DNA from: CAYQLT01 sp964418425
GTDB taxonomy: Bacteria; Bacillota; Limnochordia; Limnochordales; Geochordaceae
DNA length: 24,717 nucleotides
Reading direction: 5' to 3'
NCBI GenBank assembly: GCA_964418425.1
Contig: CAYQLT010000036.1
Coordinates: forward strand, 1-24,717
In this document: positions 1-6,958 of the stretch, one piece after another
Numbering within the stretch: the first letter of the stretch is position 1
Layout: each line of letters starts with the position of its first letter
The notes under the pieces: generated by a model
Database searches by the model: none
What the model saw: only the letters and a program-made list of their open reading frames with translations
What the model was told of the DNA's origin: nothing
Made by a program: the position numbers and the translations under genes

Positions 1-24
1 GTGGAGGAAGCGCGGACCAAGTGA
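1..24 (+). CDS. 3' end of an upstream gene (last seven codons)
   Basis: Frame 1 is open from the window edge and reads VEEARTK followed by TGA at 22-24. The next gene starts 30 nt later on the same strand, which fits the tail of a gene in the same transcript. Seven codons are too few to identify a product or to exclude chance. Confidence 0.25.
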   Translation: MEEARTK

Positions 25-54
25 GGAAGCTCTTGCACCGGGGAGGTGGGCCCA

Positions 55-843
55 ATGAGCCGGTGGGGTCTGCGCCCGGCGCTCGGCGTCATGGCCGCTG
101 GGGTCGTGTTGGGGCTGGTTGTGGCGGCAGCCGCTCTGGCGCGAGCCGAGGTGGCACCGGGCCCGGACCGCGCGACGGCGCTCATCGCCGAGGCGGACGT
201 TCTTTACGACTCCGCCACCGGGACCGAGGCCGTACGTCGAGCGTACGAGCTGTACAAGCAGGCGCTCGAAGCCGACCCGCAGTCCTACGAGGCGGCGTGG
301 AAGGCCGGCCGGGCCGCCTGGCAGCTCGGGGAGCTGGTGCCGAAGCCCGAGAAGCGACCTATCCTGGAAGAGGGTCGGGACCTGGCGCGCCGGGCGGTCG
401 AGCTACGCCCGGACGGCGTGGACGGCCACTACTGGTACGGCGTACTCATCGGGCGCGTCGGCGAAGAACGCGGCATCCTGGTCAGTTTGTTCCTGGTGGA
501 CGACGTGGTGCGGGAGATGGAGACGGTCGTCCGGCTCGACCCGTCCCACGCCGGGGCGCACCACGTGCTGGGGGTGCTTTACCGCGTGGTACCGGGCCGT
601 CCCCTGTCCATCGGCGACAAGAAGAAGGCCGTCGAGCACGCCGAGCTGGCCGTGAGGCATGCTCCGGACAACGTTTTGTACCGCCTCGGGCTGGCAGAGG
701 CTTATCATGCGGCCGGCGACCGCGAAGCTACAATCCGCGTGCTACGCGAGGTGCTGGCCATGCCCGAGAAGGAACCCATCAACGATGCGCGCCACAAAGC
801 GCGCGCTCGCCAGCTCCTGGCCGAACTGGGGGAACCCTTGTAA
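55..843 (+). CDS. Secreted or membrane-anchored TPR-repeat protein
   Basis: This 262-residue protein probably acts outside the cytoplasm as a protein-binding scaffold. Residues about 8-30 are a hydrophobic signal or anchor ending in an Ala-rich stretch. At least three TPR-like helix pairs follow: AYELYKQALEADP near residue 65, a pair around the VVRLDPSHAGAHHVLG segment near 165-180, and AVEHAELAVRHAPDN with LAEAYHAAGDREATIRVL near 200-235. The spacing, with WYG and LG..Y..VPG between repeats, resembles the TatT/RMD group of TPR proteins, some of which partner TRAP transporters. No transporter gene is visible here. ATG 55 is chosen because GGGAGG at 41-46 lies 8 nt upstream; an in-frame GTG at 46 overlaps that site. 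The family match is from memory and moderate; the TPR call is firm. Confidence 0.8.
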   Translation: MSRWGLRPALGVMAAGVVLGLVVAAAALARAEVAPGPDRATALIAEADVLYDSATGTEAVRRAYELYKQALEADPQSYEAAWKAGRAAWQLGELVPKPEKRPILEEGRDLARRAVELRPDGVDGHYWYGVLIGRVGEERGILVSLFLVDDVVREMETVVRLDPSHAGAHHVLGVLYRVVPGRPLSIGDKKKAVEHAELAVRHAPDNVLYRLGLAEAYHAAGDREATIRVLREVLAMPEKEPINDARHKARARQLLAELGEPL

Positions 844-876
844 CCAGCGCTTCTCGTATCTCCCTAAAGCCAGGAT

Positions 877-894
877 GGCGGTGCGTTCACCGCC
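877..894. terminator. Hairpin between convergent genes, possible two-way terminator
   Basis: GGCGGTG (877-883), loop CGTT and CACCGCC (888-894) form a perfect 7-bp GC-rich stem. It sits in the 65-nt gap between two convergent stop codons (843 and 909). No T-run follows on either strand, so intrinsic termination is uncertain. Confidence 0.4.
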
Positions 895-908
895 GCGCGA
901 GCTCGGGT

Positions 909-2171
909 TCAGCCGGGGCGGTCCGCCGCCACCGCGTCCTTGTGTCCGGCTTCCGACCCCTTGGCCCAGAGCCGCACGAGGAATGACATTTCTTGCTCCA
1001 CGAGGTCGGGGTCCGTCCCGTTGTGTTGCCTCATGCCGCGAATCACCTTGTACGGAATCCCCATCCCCATGTGCTCGATGTACCGGTAATCGCGCATAAT
1101 CTCCTTTATGAGCTCATTGCGCGTCGCTCTGCAGCCGGCCCGCATGCGTTGCACCGTAATGGTGTTTGGCAGTTGCCCTGGCGAGATAACCTCAAGCCTA
1201 TCAGGGTAAATGGAGAGCTCGATGTCGGTACCCGTGACGGTATAGTCTCGGTGGACGAGGGCGTTGACGATAACTTCCCGTACGGCCTCATCGGGATAGG
1301 CCCTACGCTCGACGCGTCGGCCCCCCTCGTCAACCCATCCCTCCACCCGAGTATTACGATGGACAAACGCAAGGGCTTGTTCTACCAGACCCGCCTCAAC
1401 CACCTCGCCGTTGCGGTCCAACAGGGGAACCATCGGGCCCCGGAGGACCGCTCGTTCGCTCGTGGCATAATCCTTGACGGGGGTCGGGTATGCCGCGGCA
1501 CTGATGCCGGACTGGGGCAAGAACCGCTTCGGGTTCCTACCGAACAGCAACAGGCCGCCCAGGGACGGGACAGCCCGGTTGTCTGCTTCGACCAGGATTT
1601 CGGTATTCAACAACAGAGCCGTCCACTGTTCCGGCTCCGAAAGGTCCGGCGCCTCCTGACCCCTGATGTCGAGAAAGTAGTTATGTAGCCGGCGCAAGTC
1701 AAGGTCCGACAGGGTGGCTCCGGATACGGGATGCAGGTCGAACCGTAACTGCCCCCGCTGCTGGAACAGTCGGCGCAATTCTTCCTGACTCGCCTCCCGG
1801 CTCGTCGACCCAACTCGGACGAAATAGTAGCGGTGGTTGTTATGCCAAACATGGTGGACGTCAAGCCCTCGCAGCACCTGGACCACCGCGACGACCCGCC
1901 CCGCTTCGAGCGTTACCGTCTCATAGAAAGGTATGATCTCGGGTCGCACCTTGTCACGGCACACCTGCATCACCCATTGCTCAAGGTCGGGACGGGTGAT
2001 GCCCACCGCCTCGCCCCGGTCGTTAACCCCCAGGAGTATGCGGCCCCCTCGGAAGTTCGCGAACGCGACCACCTCCTTGGCGAAGTGGTACGCATCCAGC
2101 GTATCCAGGTCAAACTCCACCCCCGAACCTTCACCGTTCTTAATAAGCTCCAGCAATTCCGTACGGGTCAT
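909..2171 (-). CDS. AlbA_2 (Schlafen-type) DNA-binding and HATPase_c_4 domain protein
   Basis: This 420-residue cytoplasmic protein has the layout of the group annotated as AlbA_2/Schlafen-type putative transcriptional regulators or ATP-binding proteins. Residues about 13-130 form the AlbA_2 domain: EFDLDTLDAYHFAKEVVAFAN, then RGGRILLGVNDRGEAVGI. The usual EFK lysine is replaced by Asp. Residues about 285-345 carry the GHKL-like HATPase_c_4 signature: PDEAVREVIVNALVHRDY, then DRLEVISPGQLP. The gene starts at ATG 2171 with an excellent GAGGTGAT site overlapping the end of the TrlF-like gene. Only 9 nt separate the two coding regions, so they are almost certainly co-transcribed. AlbA_2 proteins are recurrent in defence and toxin-related loci, and the ATPase partner suggests a joint role, but the specific function is unknown. 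Confidence 0.85.
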   Translation of the reverse strand: MTRTELLELIKNGEGSGVEFDLDTLDAYHFAKEVVAFANFRGGRILLGVNDRGEAVGITRPDLEQWVMQVCRDKVRPEIIPFYETVTLEAGRVVAVVQVLRGLDVHHVWHNNHRYYFVRVGSTSREASQEELRRLFQQRGQLRFDLHPVSGATLSDLDLRRLHNYFLDIRGQEAPDLSEPEQWTALLLNTEILVEADNRAVPSLGGLLLFGRNPKRFLPQSGISAAAYPTPVKDYATSERAVLRGPMVPLLDRNGEVVEAGLVEQALAFVHRNTRVEGWVDEGGRRVERRAYPDEAVREVIVNALVHRDYTVTGTDIELSIYPDRLEVISPGQLPNTITVQRMRAGCRATRNELIKEIMRDYRYIEHMGMGIPYKVIRGMRQHNGTDPDLVEQEMSFLVRLWAKGSEAGHKDAVAADRPG

Positions 2172-2180
2172 CCGATCACC

Positions 2181-4877
2181 TCAAAACCCGTATTTTCGCC
2201 GGCGGATGTCGAAGGCCTCTTTCCCTCCTTCGAGCACCTCCATTACGAGACGTCGAACCCCGGCGTCGTCAATGGAACCACGCCACTCTTTCGGGATGGT
2301 CGTGCGGCCGCTGTCCGCCTCGCCTTCCGGCTTCAACCCCAGGATGAGTTCCGCGTCCCCCAACACAGGGATATTCCCGTTGTGGGTGGAGAATAGGAAC
2401 TGGCGCTGCCGCTTACTGTGCCGGATGCGAGCCACCACTGCCTCAGCGATAAACCGGTTGTCGAGGTTGTCCTCGGGCTGGTCGATCACCAGCGGCGCAT
2501 CGCCCTCAAGCAGCAAGATCAGGATCAACGCGGTGGCCTTTTGACCCTTGGATAGTTTTTCCATGGGCCGCCACTGGGGTTCAAGGCCTTCTGGTGCAAC
2601 GTTCAAATAGACGGTGGCTACGTGAGGTAGCTCTACTTCCTCCACCAGCAGCGCTAATTCCTCACCTTTTTCTACGACCCGCCTTGCCTGGTCTGGAGGC
2701 ACACGATACCGTTCCTGAAGCGACGCAGCGCCCTGGCGTATGTCGGACGCCAACTGCGGAACCGACAGGTCGGGATGCGCCTTCAAGGCTTGGAGAAGTT
2801 CGGTGAGCCTGCCTCCAACCTGACTTCGCAGGAGCTGCAGAAGGGGTTCCCTGTCGGCGCAAAAGGCGATGTCCACCCGCACTCGCCCATGAAGCCGTTC
2901 ATTTACGTGGCGCGCCGCCTTTTGCAGGCCAGCAAACTCGAGGCGAAACGATTCTTGCAGCTCCGTCACGAGACTTTGGCGTTCCCGACGAAGCTCTTCC
3001 TCCTCGGCTCGCACGCGCTGCGCCTTCGACGAAAGAGGCTCGAGGGCTTCCACCTCCCGGCGCAGGTCGATGAACGCCTGACCGTCAATGGCGTCTCGAC
3101 GGAGTTCACGAAGAGTCCGGTGGTACTCCTGCTCAACTGGCTGGCGCCGACGGCTGTCCCATTCGTCACGCACGGCTTGGAGTTTCGCCTCTGCCACTGT
3201 GATGGCTTCATGAAGGCCGTCCGCAGCGTTCCTTGCTGTCCTCACTACCTCGTCCAGAATGGGGCCGATGCGGGCCAGGATGTCGGCTCCCGGAAGCGCC
3301 GACAGCGCTTCCTCGGTTGCAAACGCCTCGTTCAGTCGAAATGTTACCTGAAGCGCCTCTACAGCCTCCTTGAACTGAAGTAACCGTTCAAAGGCGGTTT
3401 GCAGAATGCGCTCCTCGCTGACAAGAAGACTTTTTGCTTTTAGCCGTTCCTCGAGGCCAGCCTCCTGGAAACGCCTCAACTCTTCTTGAAGCGCCGGAAG
3501 CCTGGCCAGTCGTTGCTCCAGTTCACGCCTTTCGTTCATGACCTCCGTCAGGCGGGCACGGTTTTTCGAGAGAGCCCGCCTGATCTCCGCCCTGCGGCGG
3601 GTCTCCCTGACGCCGGGTGGTACGAAGCGTTCGAGCAGCCGGGCAAGCTGAAGCGGTTCCGAAGCAAGGTCGCCCAGTTCGTTCTGACCGTAGACTTCCA
3701 CGCCTGGGAGGATATCCCTCGGGCTGAGGGGCAATACTTCGCCCGAGTCGTCTCGGACGGCGGGCGGGTTCGGTACGATACGTTCGATAATATACTTTCG
3801 GGGAGCGGCACCGGGCCTGCTGGCTTCGACAAGGAGGGTCACCTTCGTGCCGGCCCGGAGCACCTCTTTGACCAGGGATTGGTGCGTGCTCTGACCGCTC
3901 CTGGTGAGAGGATCCAGAGCTAGGGCGTACCGAATGCTTTCAACGATAGTCGACTTTCCAGCCCCTCGACCTCCCACCAGCACGTTGAGGCCCTCGTTAA
4001 GGTGTATCCGCACTCCATCAAGGAATCCGCCCTCCCAGCTAATAGCACAGATCCGCGAGCGGGCTGAAGGGGTCGGGTCGCTATTGAGGCGTACGCGCGA
4101 CTCGGGGTCGAGGAAAGCTTGACGTAAGCCTTCGATGGAAGGAAACGTCATCCGGATCAGGGTCGTCGCGGCCGGGTCGGCAAAATCGGAAGGGTCAACC
4201 ACGTCTCGAGCATTGATGACCGCTATCGCAAGGTCAGGTGATGGCGCGGGATCACGACGATAGTTCGGATCCTGGTTGCGGACGATGGTGCGGAGGTCGG
4301 GCGGCAAGTCGTCGATGCTCCCAGGGATCTGGATAGCAAGCAGTCCCGGGTGCCGCCAAGCCCTGGCACGGGCTTCGCCACGCAGTTCTCGAAGCAGGCC
4401 GTATTGGCTGGTGGCATGAGCGGCGATGACCACGCCGCCATGGCTCGTCACGATGTTGACGATCTCGTGAAAGGGTTGGCTTGCAAGCGACTGTCCAGAA
4501 GTCGCACCGATCTCCCCCAAGTAGCGCTCCAGTAGCGCCGGCGAGGTTCCGACGTCGAAAAGGCACAGGAGGTGGACGCCCTCTCGGGATTTCACCTCAA
4601 ATCCGGGGAAGACGGTGATGTCCCACTTCCTGCAAGCACTCTCGATAAGAGAAACTTCCGACACGTCGTGGTGGCTCGTGATTCCGATCACCTCCACGCC
4701 GTGACGGGCTGCCTCCTCGGCCAGTCGTGCAGCCCATTCCGAGGGGCCCAGTACTTGTTCCGTCCCCCTGTACCGAGGGCCGTAGCCGGGCGGGTTTACT
4801 TGTAATGCGCAGCGAAAGAAGCGTGCCCCGTTGGGCTCCTGCAGGGCCAGCTGGATCGGCTCCGGCCACACCGCCAT
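2181..4877 (-). CDS. TrlF-like PHP-domain / SMC-type AAA ATPase with an eroded PHP metal site
   Basis: This 898-residue protein has an N-terminal PHP (polymerase/histidinol phosphatase) region at about 20-265, then an SMC/RecF-like ABC ATPase head split by a long coiled coil. ATPase motifs are Walker A GGRGAGKST (302-310), signature LSKGQ (from 775), Walker B LVIDQPED (796-803) and an H-loop STH (830-832). Coiled coil fills roughly 460-720. The layout matches proteins annotated as TrlF-family AAA-like ATPases. The PHP motifs are partly lost. The expected DLHxH is ALQVN (24-28) and the expected late GSDAH is NARDVVD (222-228), while SHHD (68-71), PGFE (91-94) and AHA (153-155) remain. ATG 4877 is chosen because an extended -10 lies just upstream at 4918-4926; longer starts would precede that promoter. 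It shares an operon with the AlbA_2 gene. Confidence 0.85.
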   Translation of the reverse strand: MAVWPEPIQLALQEPNGARFFRCALQVNPPGYGPRYRGTEQVLGPSEWAARLAEEAARHGVEVIGITSHHDVSEVSLIESACRKWDITVFPGFEVKSREGVHLLCLFDVGTSPALLERYLGEIGATSGQSLASQPFHEIVNIVTSHGGVVIAAHATSQYGLLRELRGEARARAWRHPGLLAIQIPGSIDDLPPDLRTIVRNQDPNYRRDPAPSPDLAIAVINARDVVDPSDFADPAATTLIRMTFPSIEGLRQAFLDPESRVRLNSDPTPSARSRICAISWEGGFLDGVRIHLNEGLNVLVGGRGAGKSTIVESIRYALALDPLTRSGQSTHQSLVKEVLRAGTKVTLLVEASRPGAAPRKYIIERIVPNPPAVRDDSGEVLPLSPRDILPGVEVYGQNELGDLASEPLQLARLLERFVPPGVRETRRRAEIRRALSKNRARLTEVMNERRELEQRLARLPALQEELRRFQEAGLEERLKAKSLLVSEERILQTAFERLLQFKEAVEALQVTFRLNEAFATEEALSALPGADILARIGPILDEVVRTARNAADGLHEAITVAEAKLQAVRDEWDSRRRQPVEQEYHRTLRELRRDAIDGQAFIDLRREVEALEPLSSKAQRVRAEEEELRRERQSLVTELQESFRLEFAGLQKAARHVNERLHGRVRVDIAFCADREPLLQLLRSQVGGRLTELLQALKAHPDLSVPQLASDIRQGAASLQERYRVPPDQARRVVEKGEELALLVEEVELPHVATVYLNVAPEGLEPQWRPMEKLSKGQKATALILILLLEGDAPLVIDQPEDNLDNRFIAEAVVARIRHSKRQRQFLFSTHNGNIPVLGDAELILGLKPEGEADSGRTTIPKEWRGSIDDAGVRRLVMEVLEGGKEAFDIRRRKYGF

Positions 4878-4917
4878 CAGCTCCCGGGAAAGCTGGCGCG
4901 CTCCTTGTGCCGGCCCG

Positions 4918-4926
4918 AGTATACCA
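4918..4926 (-). promoter_or_regulatory. Extended -10 promoter for the TrlF-like/AlbA_2 operon
   Basis: The minus strand reads TGGTATACT, an extended -10 (TGN then TATACT). A -35 at 17 nt spacing is poor, as often tolerated with extended -10 elements. Predicted transcription starts about 35 nt before ATG 4877. Confidence 0.5.
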
Positions 4927-5095
4927 CTCTGGGCACCTTCGCACACACGGGGTTGGGGGCCGAGGTAAGGCTGCCCGCGGCGAGCGCGCGGCCCGGGTGA
5001 CCCGCGTGTGCGGAAGGAGACCGGCGCTCGAGTTGGTCGGCTCCGGGCCACGACGCGGTCTTGCGAGGGATCACGAACCGGAATTCGAACGAAGC

Positions 5096-5932
5096 TCAGC
5101 CGCCGCCCTTGCCGCCCTTGCCGGCTGGCCCCGGAGAGCCCGGGTCGTGGCCGGCCCCCTTGTCCTCTTTCGTCGAAGTCTGGTCGCCGTTGTGGGCGCC
5201 GCCGCCTGGCGGGCCGCCCGCCGTCTTGCCGGTTCCGGCCCCGGGGCTACCTGTGCCGTCGCCGGGGCTGCCGGCGGCAGCCTCGAGTCCCTTGCGCAGT
5301 TCCTCAAGAGCCCGGCGGAAGTGCTCCCTCGCCGGGTCGGGCAAGATCTCCCGGGCGGACTCGGCTGCCGAGGTGGCGGCACGCCGCAGCTCCTCCCCGA
5401 GTTGTCGCAATTTCGGCCCCGCTTGCGTACCGGCGCGGCGGGCAGCGTCGTACAGTTCGTCGGCCTTCCGTTCGGCCTGCCTGAGCGCGCCGGCTACAGA
5501 CTGCCCCAGGGTACTCGGATGAACCCCAAGCTCCCTCGCAATCTCACCCCAGCCGAGTCCCGCCTCCCGCAGCTGGAGCACCTTGCTGAGCGCCTCGTCA
5601 AAGGTAGAGGTGGCCGTGCCCTGTCCGTCGTCCACGACCAGGCTGGCCGCGAGCGCCAGCCCGTACACGATGACGATCTCGCCGATGCCGTAACCCTTCT
5701 CCCGAAGCGCCTTCAGCTCCTCGGGTGTGACCTCCCCGGCCTTTTGGCTGAAGTAGTCGGCGATGCTCTCCAGAAGCGCGGCCTCGCCCTGGGAAGTGGC
5801 CGCGGCCTCGCTGCCGGGCTCGGCCGAGGACGCGGTGGCGACGTTGGCGGGGCTCGGCCCGACCACCGCCAAAAGCAGGAGGGCCAGCACCCCAAGCCCG
5901 ATGGTTCGTCTTCCCTTGGCTGGTACGCCCAT
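5096..5932 (-). CDS. Secreted helical protein with Gly/Pro-rich tail, function unknown
   Basis: I do not recognise a family for this 278-residue protein. Residues 1 to about 35 are a signal peptide (basic start, LGVLALLLLAVVG core, Ala-Ser end). Two related helical segments follow: LKALREKGYGIGEIVIVYGLA (73-93) and LQLREAGLGWGEIARELGVH (119-138), continuing to PSTLG. The second resembles a helix-turn-helix in spacing but lies in an exported protein. Residues about 150-220 are a charged Ala/Arg/Glu helix, and from 221 the chain is a low-complexity Gly/Pro/Ser/Lys tail ending GGKGGG. ATG 5932 is preceded by GGGGGAG 8 nt upstream. It probably forms a single-gene transcript. The tail suggests a surface-exposed or cell-wall-associated protein, which is inference. 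Confidence 0.75.
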   Translation of the reverse strand: MGVPAKGRRTIGLGVLALLLLAVVGPSPANVATASSAEPGSEAAATSQGEAALLESIADYFSQKAGEVTPEELKALREKGYGIGEIVIVYGLALAASLVVDDGQGTATSTFDEALSKVLQLREAGLGWGEIARELGVHPSTLGQSVAGALRQAERKADELYDAARRAGTQAGPKLRQLGEELRRAATSAAESAREILPDPAREHFRRALEELRKGLEAAAGSPGDGTGSPGAGTGKTAGGPPGGGAHNGDQTSTKEDKGAGHDPGSPGPAGKGGKGGG

Positions 5933-6125
5933 GGATGGTTCTCCCCCGTTTCGCAGCCAGCACTTGCCTTAGAGAGAGCTTCGACGTTCCTCCGCCGGCT
6001 GAGAGGGGCGGGCCGTCGTTCGCGTGGGCGGCCAGCTCGGTCAGCCAGCGGCGCGGCCAGCCGGCGGCCCGCTCAGCCGTGGCGGCGGTCGTCAACCCCA
6101 TTCGTGCGGCTGCCCTCCTGCGCTA

Positions 6126-6134
6126 AGGATACCA
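6126..6134 (-). promoter_or_regulatory. Possible extended -10 for the secreted-protein gene
   Basis: The minus strand reads TGGTATCCT. If used, it would give a leader of about 185 nt before ATG 5932. No good -35 is seen. Confidence 0.25.
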
Positions 6135-6196
6135 CGTTGGGGCCCTGCGGGCGAACCCCGCCGGGAGCGTGGCGGCACGCGCGCGATGGCCCCAAG

Positions 6197-6391
6197 CGCC
6201 CCGAAATCCTGCCCGGCACGCTGTGGCTGACGGCGTGGATGGGCTTCTTGCTGCAGGTACCCAGCGTCGAACAACTGGAGCGGCTGGCTCGGCGCCACTT
6301 CCGCCAGCTGTTGCCCCCGGGGTCAGCGCCCGCCGTCGGGGGTCCCACACTGGGCCGGGCGGTGAAGCATTTGATCTGGGACACAACCTGA
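6197..6391 (+). pseudogene. Possible transposase N-terminal remnant
   Basis: One frame reads EILPGTLWLTAWMGFLLQVP, continues with SVEQLERLARRHFRQLLPPG and PTLGRAVKHLIWD, and stops at 6389-6391. The pattern (hydrophobic helix, a PSVEQLERL helix, then a TLGRAV segment) is like the start of some DDE transposases that scan for partners before the catalytic core. There is no start codon with a ribosome binding site, no catalytic region and no visible inverted repeats. It would be a relic between the secreted-protein gene and the HEPN-like/ATPase cassette. Chance similarity is possible. The rest of 5933-6474 holds no gene I can support. Confidence 0.25.
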
Positions 6392-6474
6392 GCTCTTGGG
6401 AGAGGCCCTAGGCCCGTAGCCGGGGACGGGAAAGCCAGCTGCTGTTTCGCCAGCCTGGGGCGAACCCCCGAAGC

Positions 6475-6503
6475 TTGTCATAACTGTCGAATGTTGGTAC
6501 AGT
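6475..6503 (+). promoter_or_regulatory. SigA-type promoter for the HEPN-like/KGGVGR ATPase cassette
   Basis: TTGTCA (6475-6480), a 17-nt spacer and TACAGT (6498-6503) form a good SigA promoter, with TGG directly before the -10 making it an extended -10. Transcription should start near 6510, about 40 nt before ATG 6551. Confidence 0.65.
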
Positions 6504-6550
6504 GAAGATGCGGTCGACAATCGTTGTCTTATCTTGGGGACCCCGCACTC

Positions 6551-6958
6551 ATGCTGAAAGCAGGCGTTGAGGAACTGACACGTACTTTCAGGCTCCATTA
6601 CGATACAGCACAGACAGGAAGCTCAGAATCGCACGGCCTTTTGCTGTTTTACGCTGCCGAGTGCGGCCTGAAGGCGGTGTGGCTTCGGCGTAACCGGAAG
6701 CGGAGCTCCGACGACTTCCCCGAAGCCATGAGCAAGAAGGGCCACGACCTGATCATGTGGCTGAAGGAGCTCCGCGTCGGGGCCCGAATCGGTTCAGCGC
6801 CCACGTTGCGATTGAGCCGGGACAACAACTCTCTGCACATTTCACAAGCGCACGAGGCGTGGCGCTACGGAGTGCGGATACACCCCGATGACCAGCCTGG
6901 CTTGCGGTCGTGGCTCGCAAGAGTGTGTGCGTGGGTGGAAGAGGCTACACGCCGATGA
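6551..6958 (+). CDS. Small HEPN-like helical protein, partner of the KGGVGR ATPase
   Basis: This 135-residue, all-helical protein resembles the HEPN class. LLLFYAAECGLKAVWLRR near 30-50 is like the first long HEPN helix, and GHDLIMWLKEL near 65-75 is like the HDL..L turn of nucleotidyltransferase-associated HEPN proteins. AHEAWRYGVRI and LRSWLARVCAWVEEATRR form the last helices. The R-x4-6-H motif of RNase-active HEPN toxins is not visible, so it may be a non-catalytic or diverged member. ATG 6551 has GGGGA 10 nt upstream; an in-frame TTG at 6524 has no ribosome site. The stop overlaps the next start (ATGA at 6955-6958), showing translational coupling to the ATPase. The HEPN assignment is by pattern only. 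Confidence 0.65.
   Translation: MLKAGVEELTRTFRLHYDTAQTGSSESHGLLLFYAAECGLKAVWLRRNRKRSSDDFPEAMSKKGHDLIMWLKELRVGARIGSAPTLRLSRDNNSLHISQAHEAWRYGVRIHPDDQPGLRSWLARVCAWVEEATRR

Noticed and set aside
4878..5051. Longer start for the TrlF-like protein
   Set aside because: The extra 58 residues are Arg/Gly/Pro-rich and would lie upstream of the likely promoter.
4727..6391. A 554-codon plus-strand open frame
   Set aside because: It runs antisense to the secreted-protein gene and the start of the TrlF-like gene, has an arginine/glycine-rich composition typical of a shadow frame in GC-rich DNA, and no ribosome site. Only its last 65 codons look protein-like and are listed separately.
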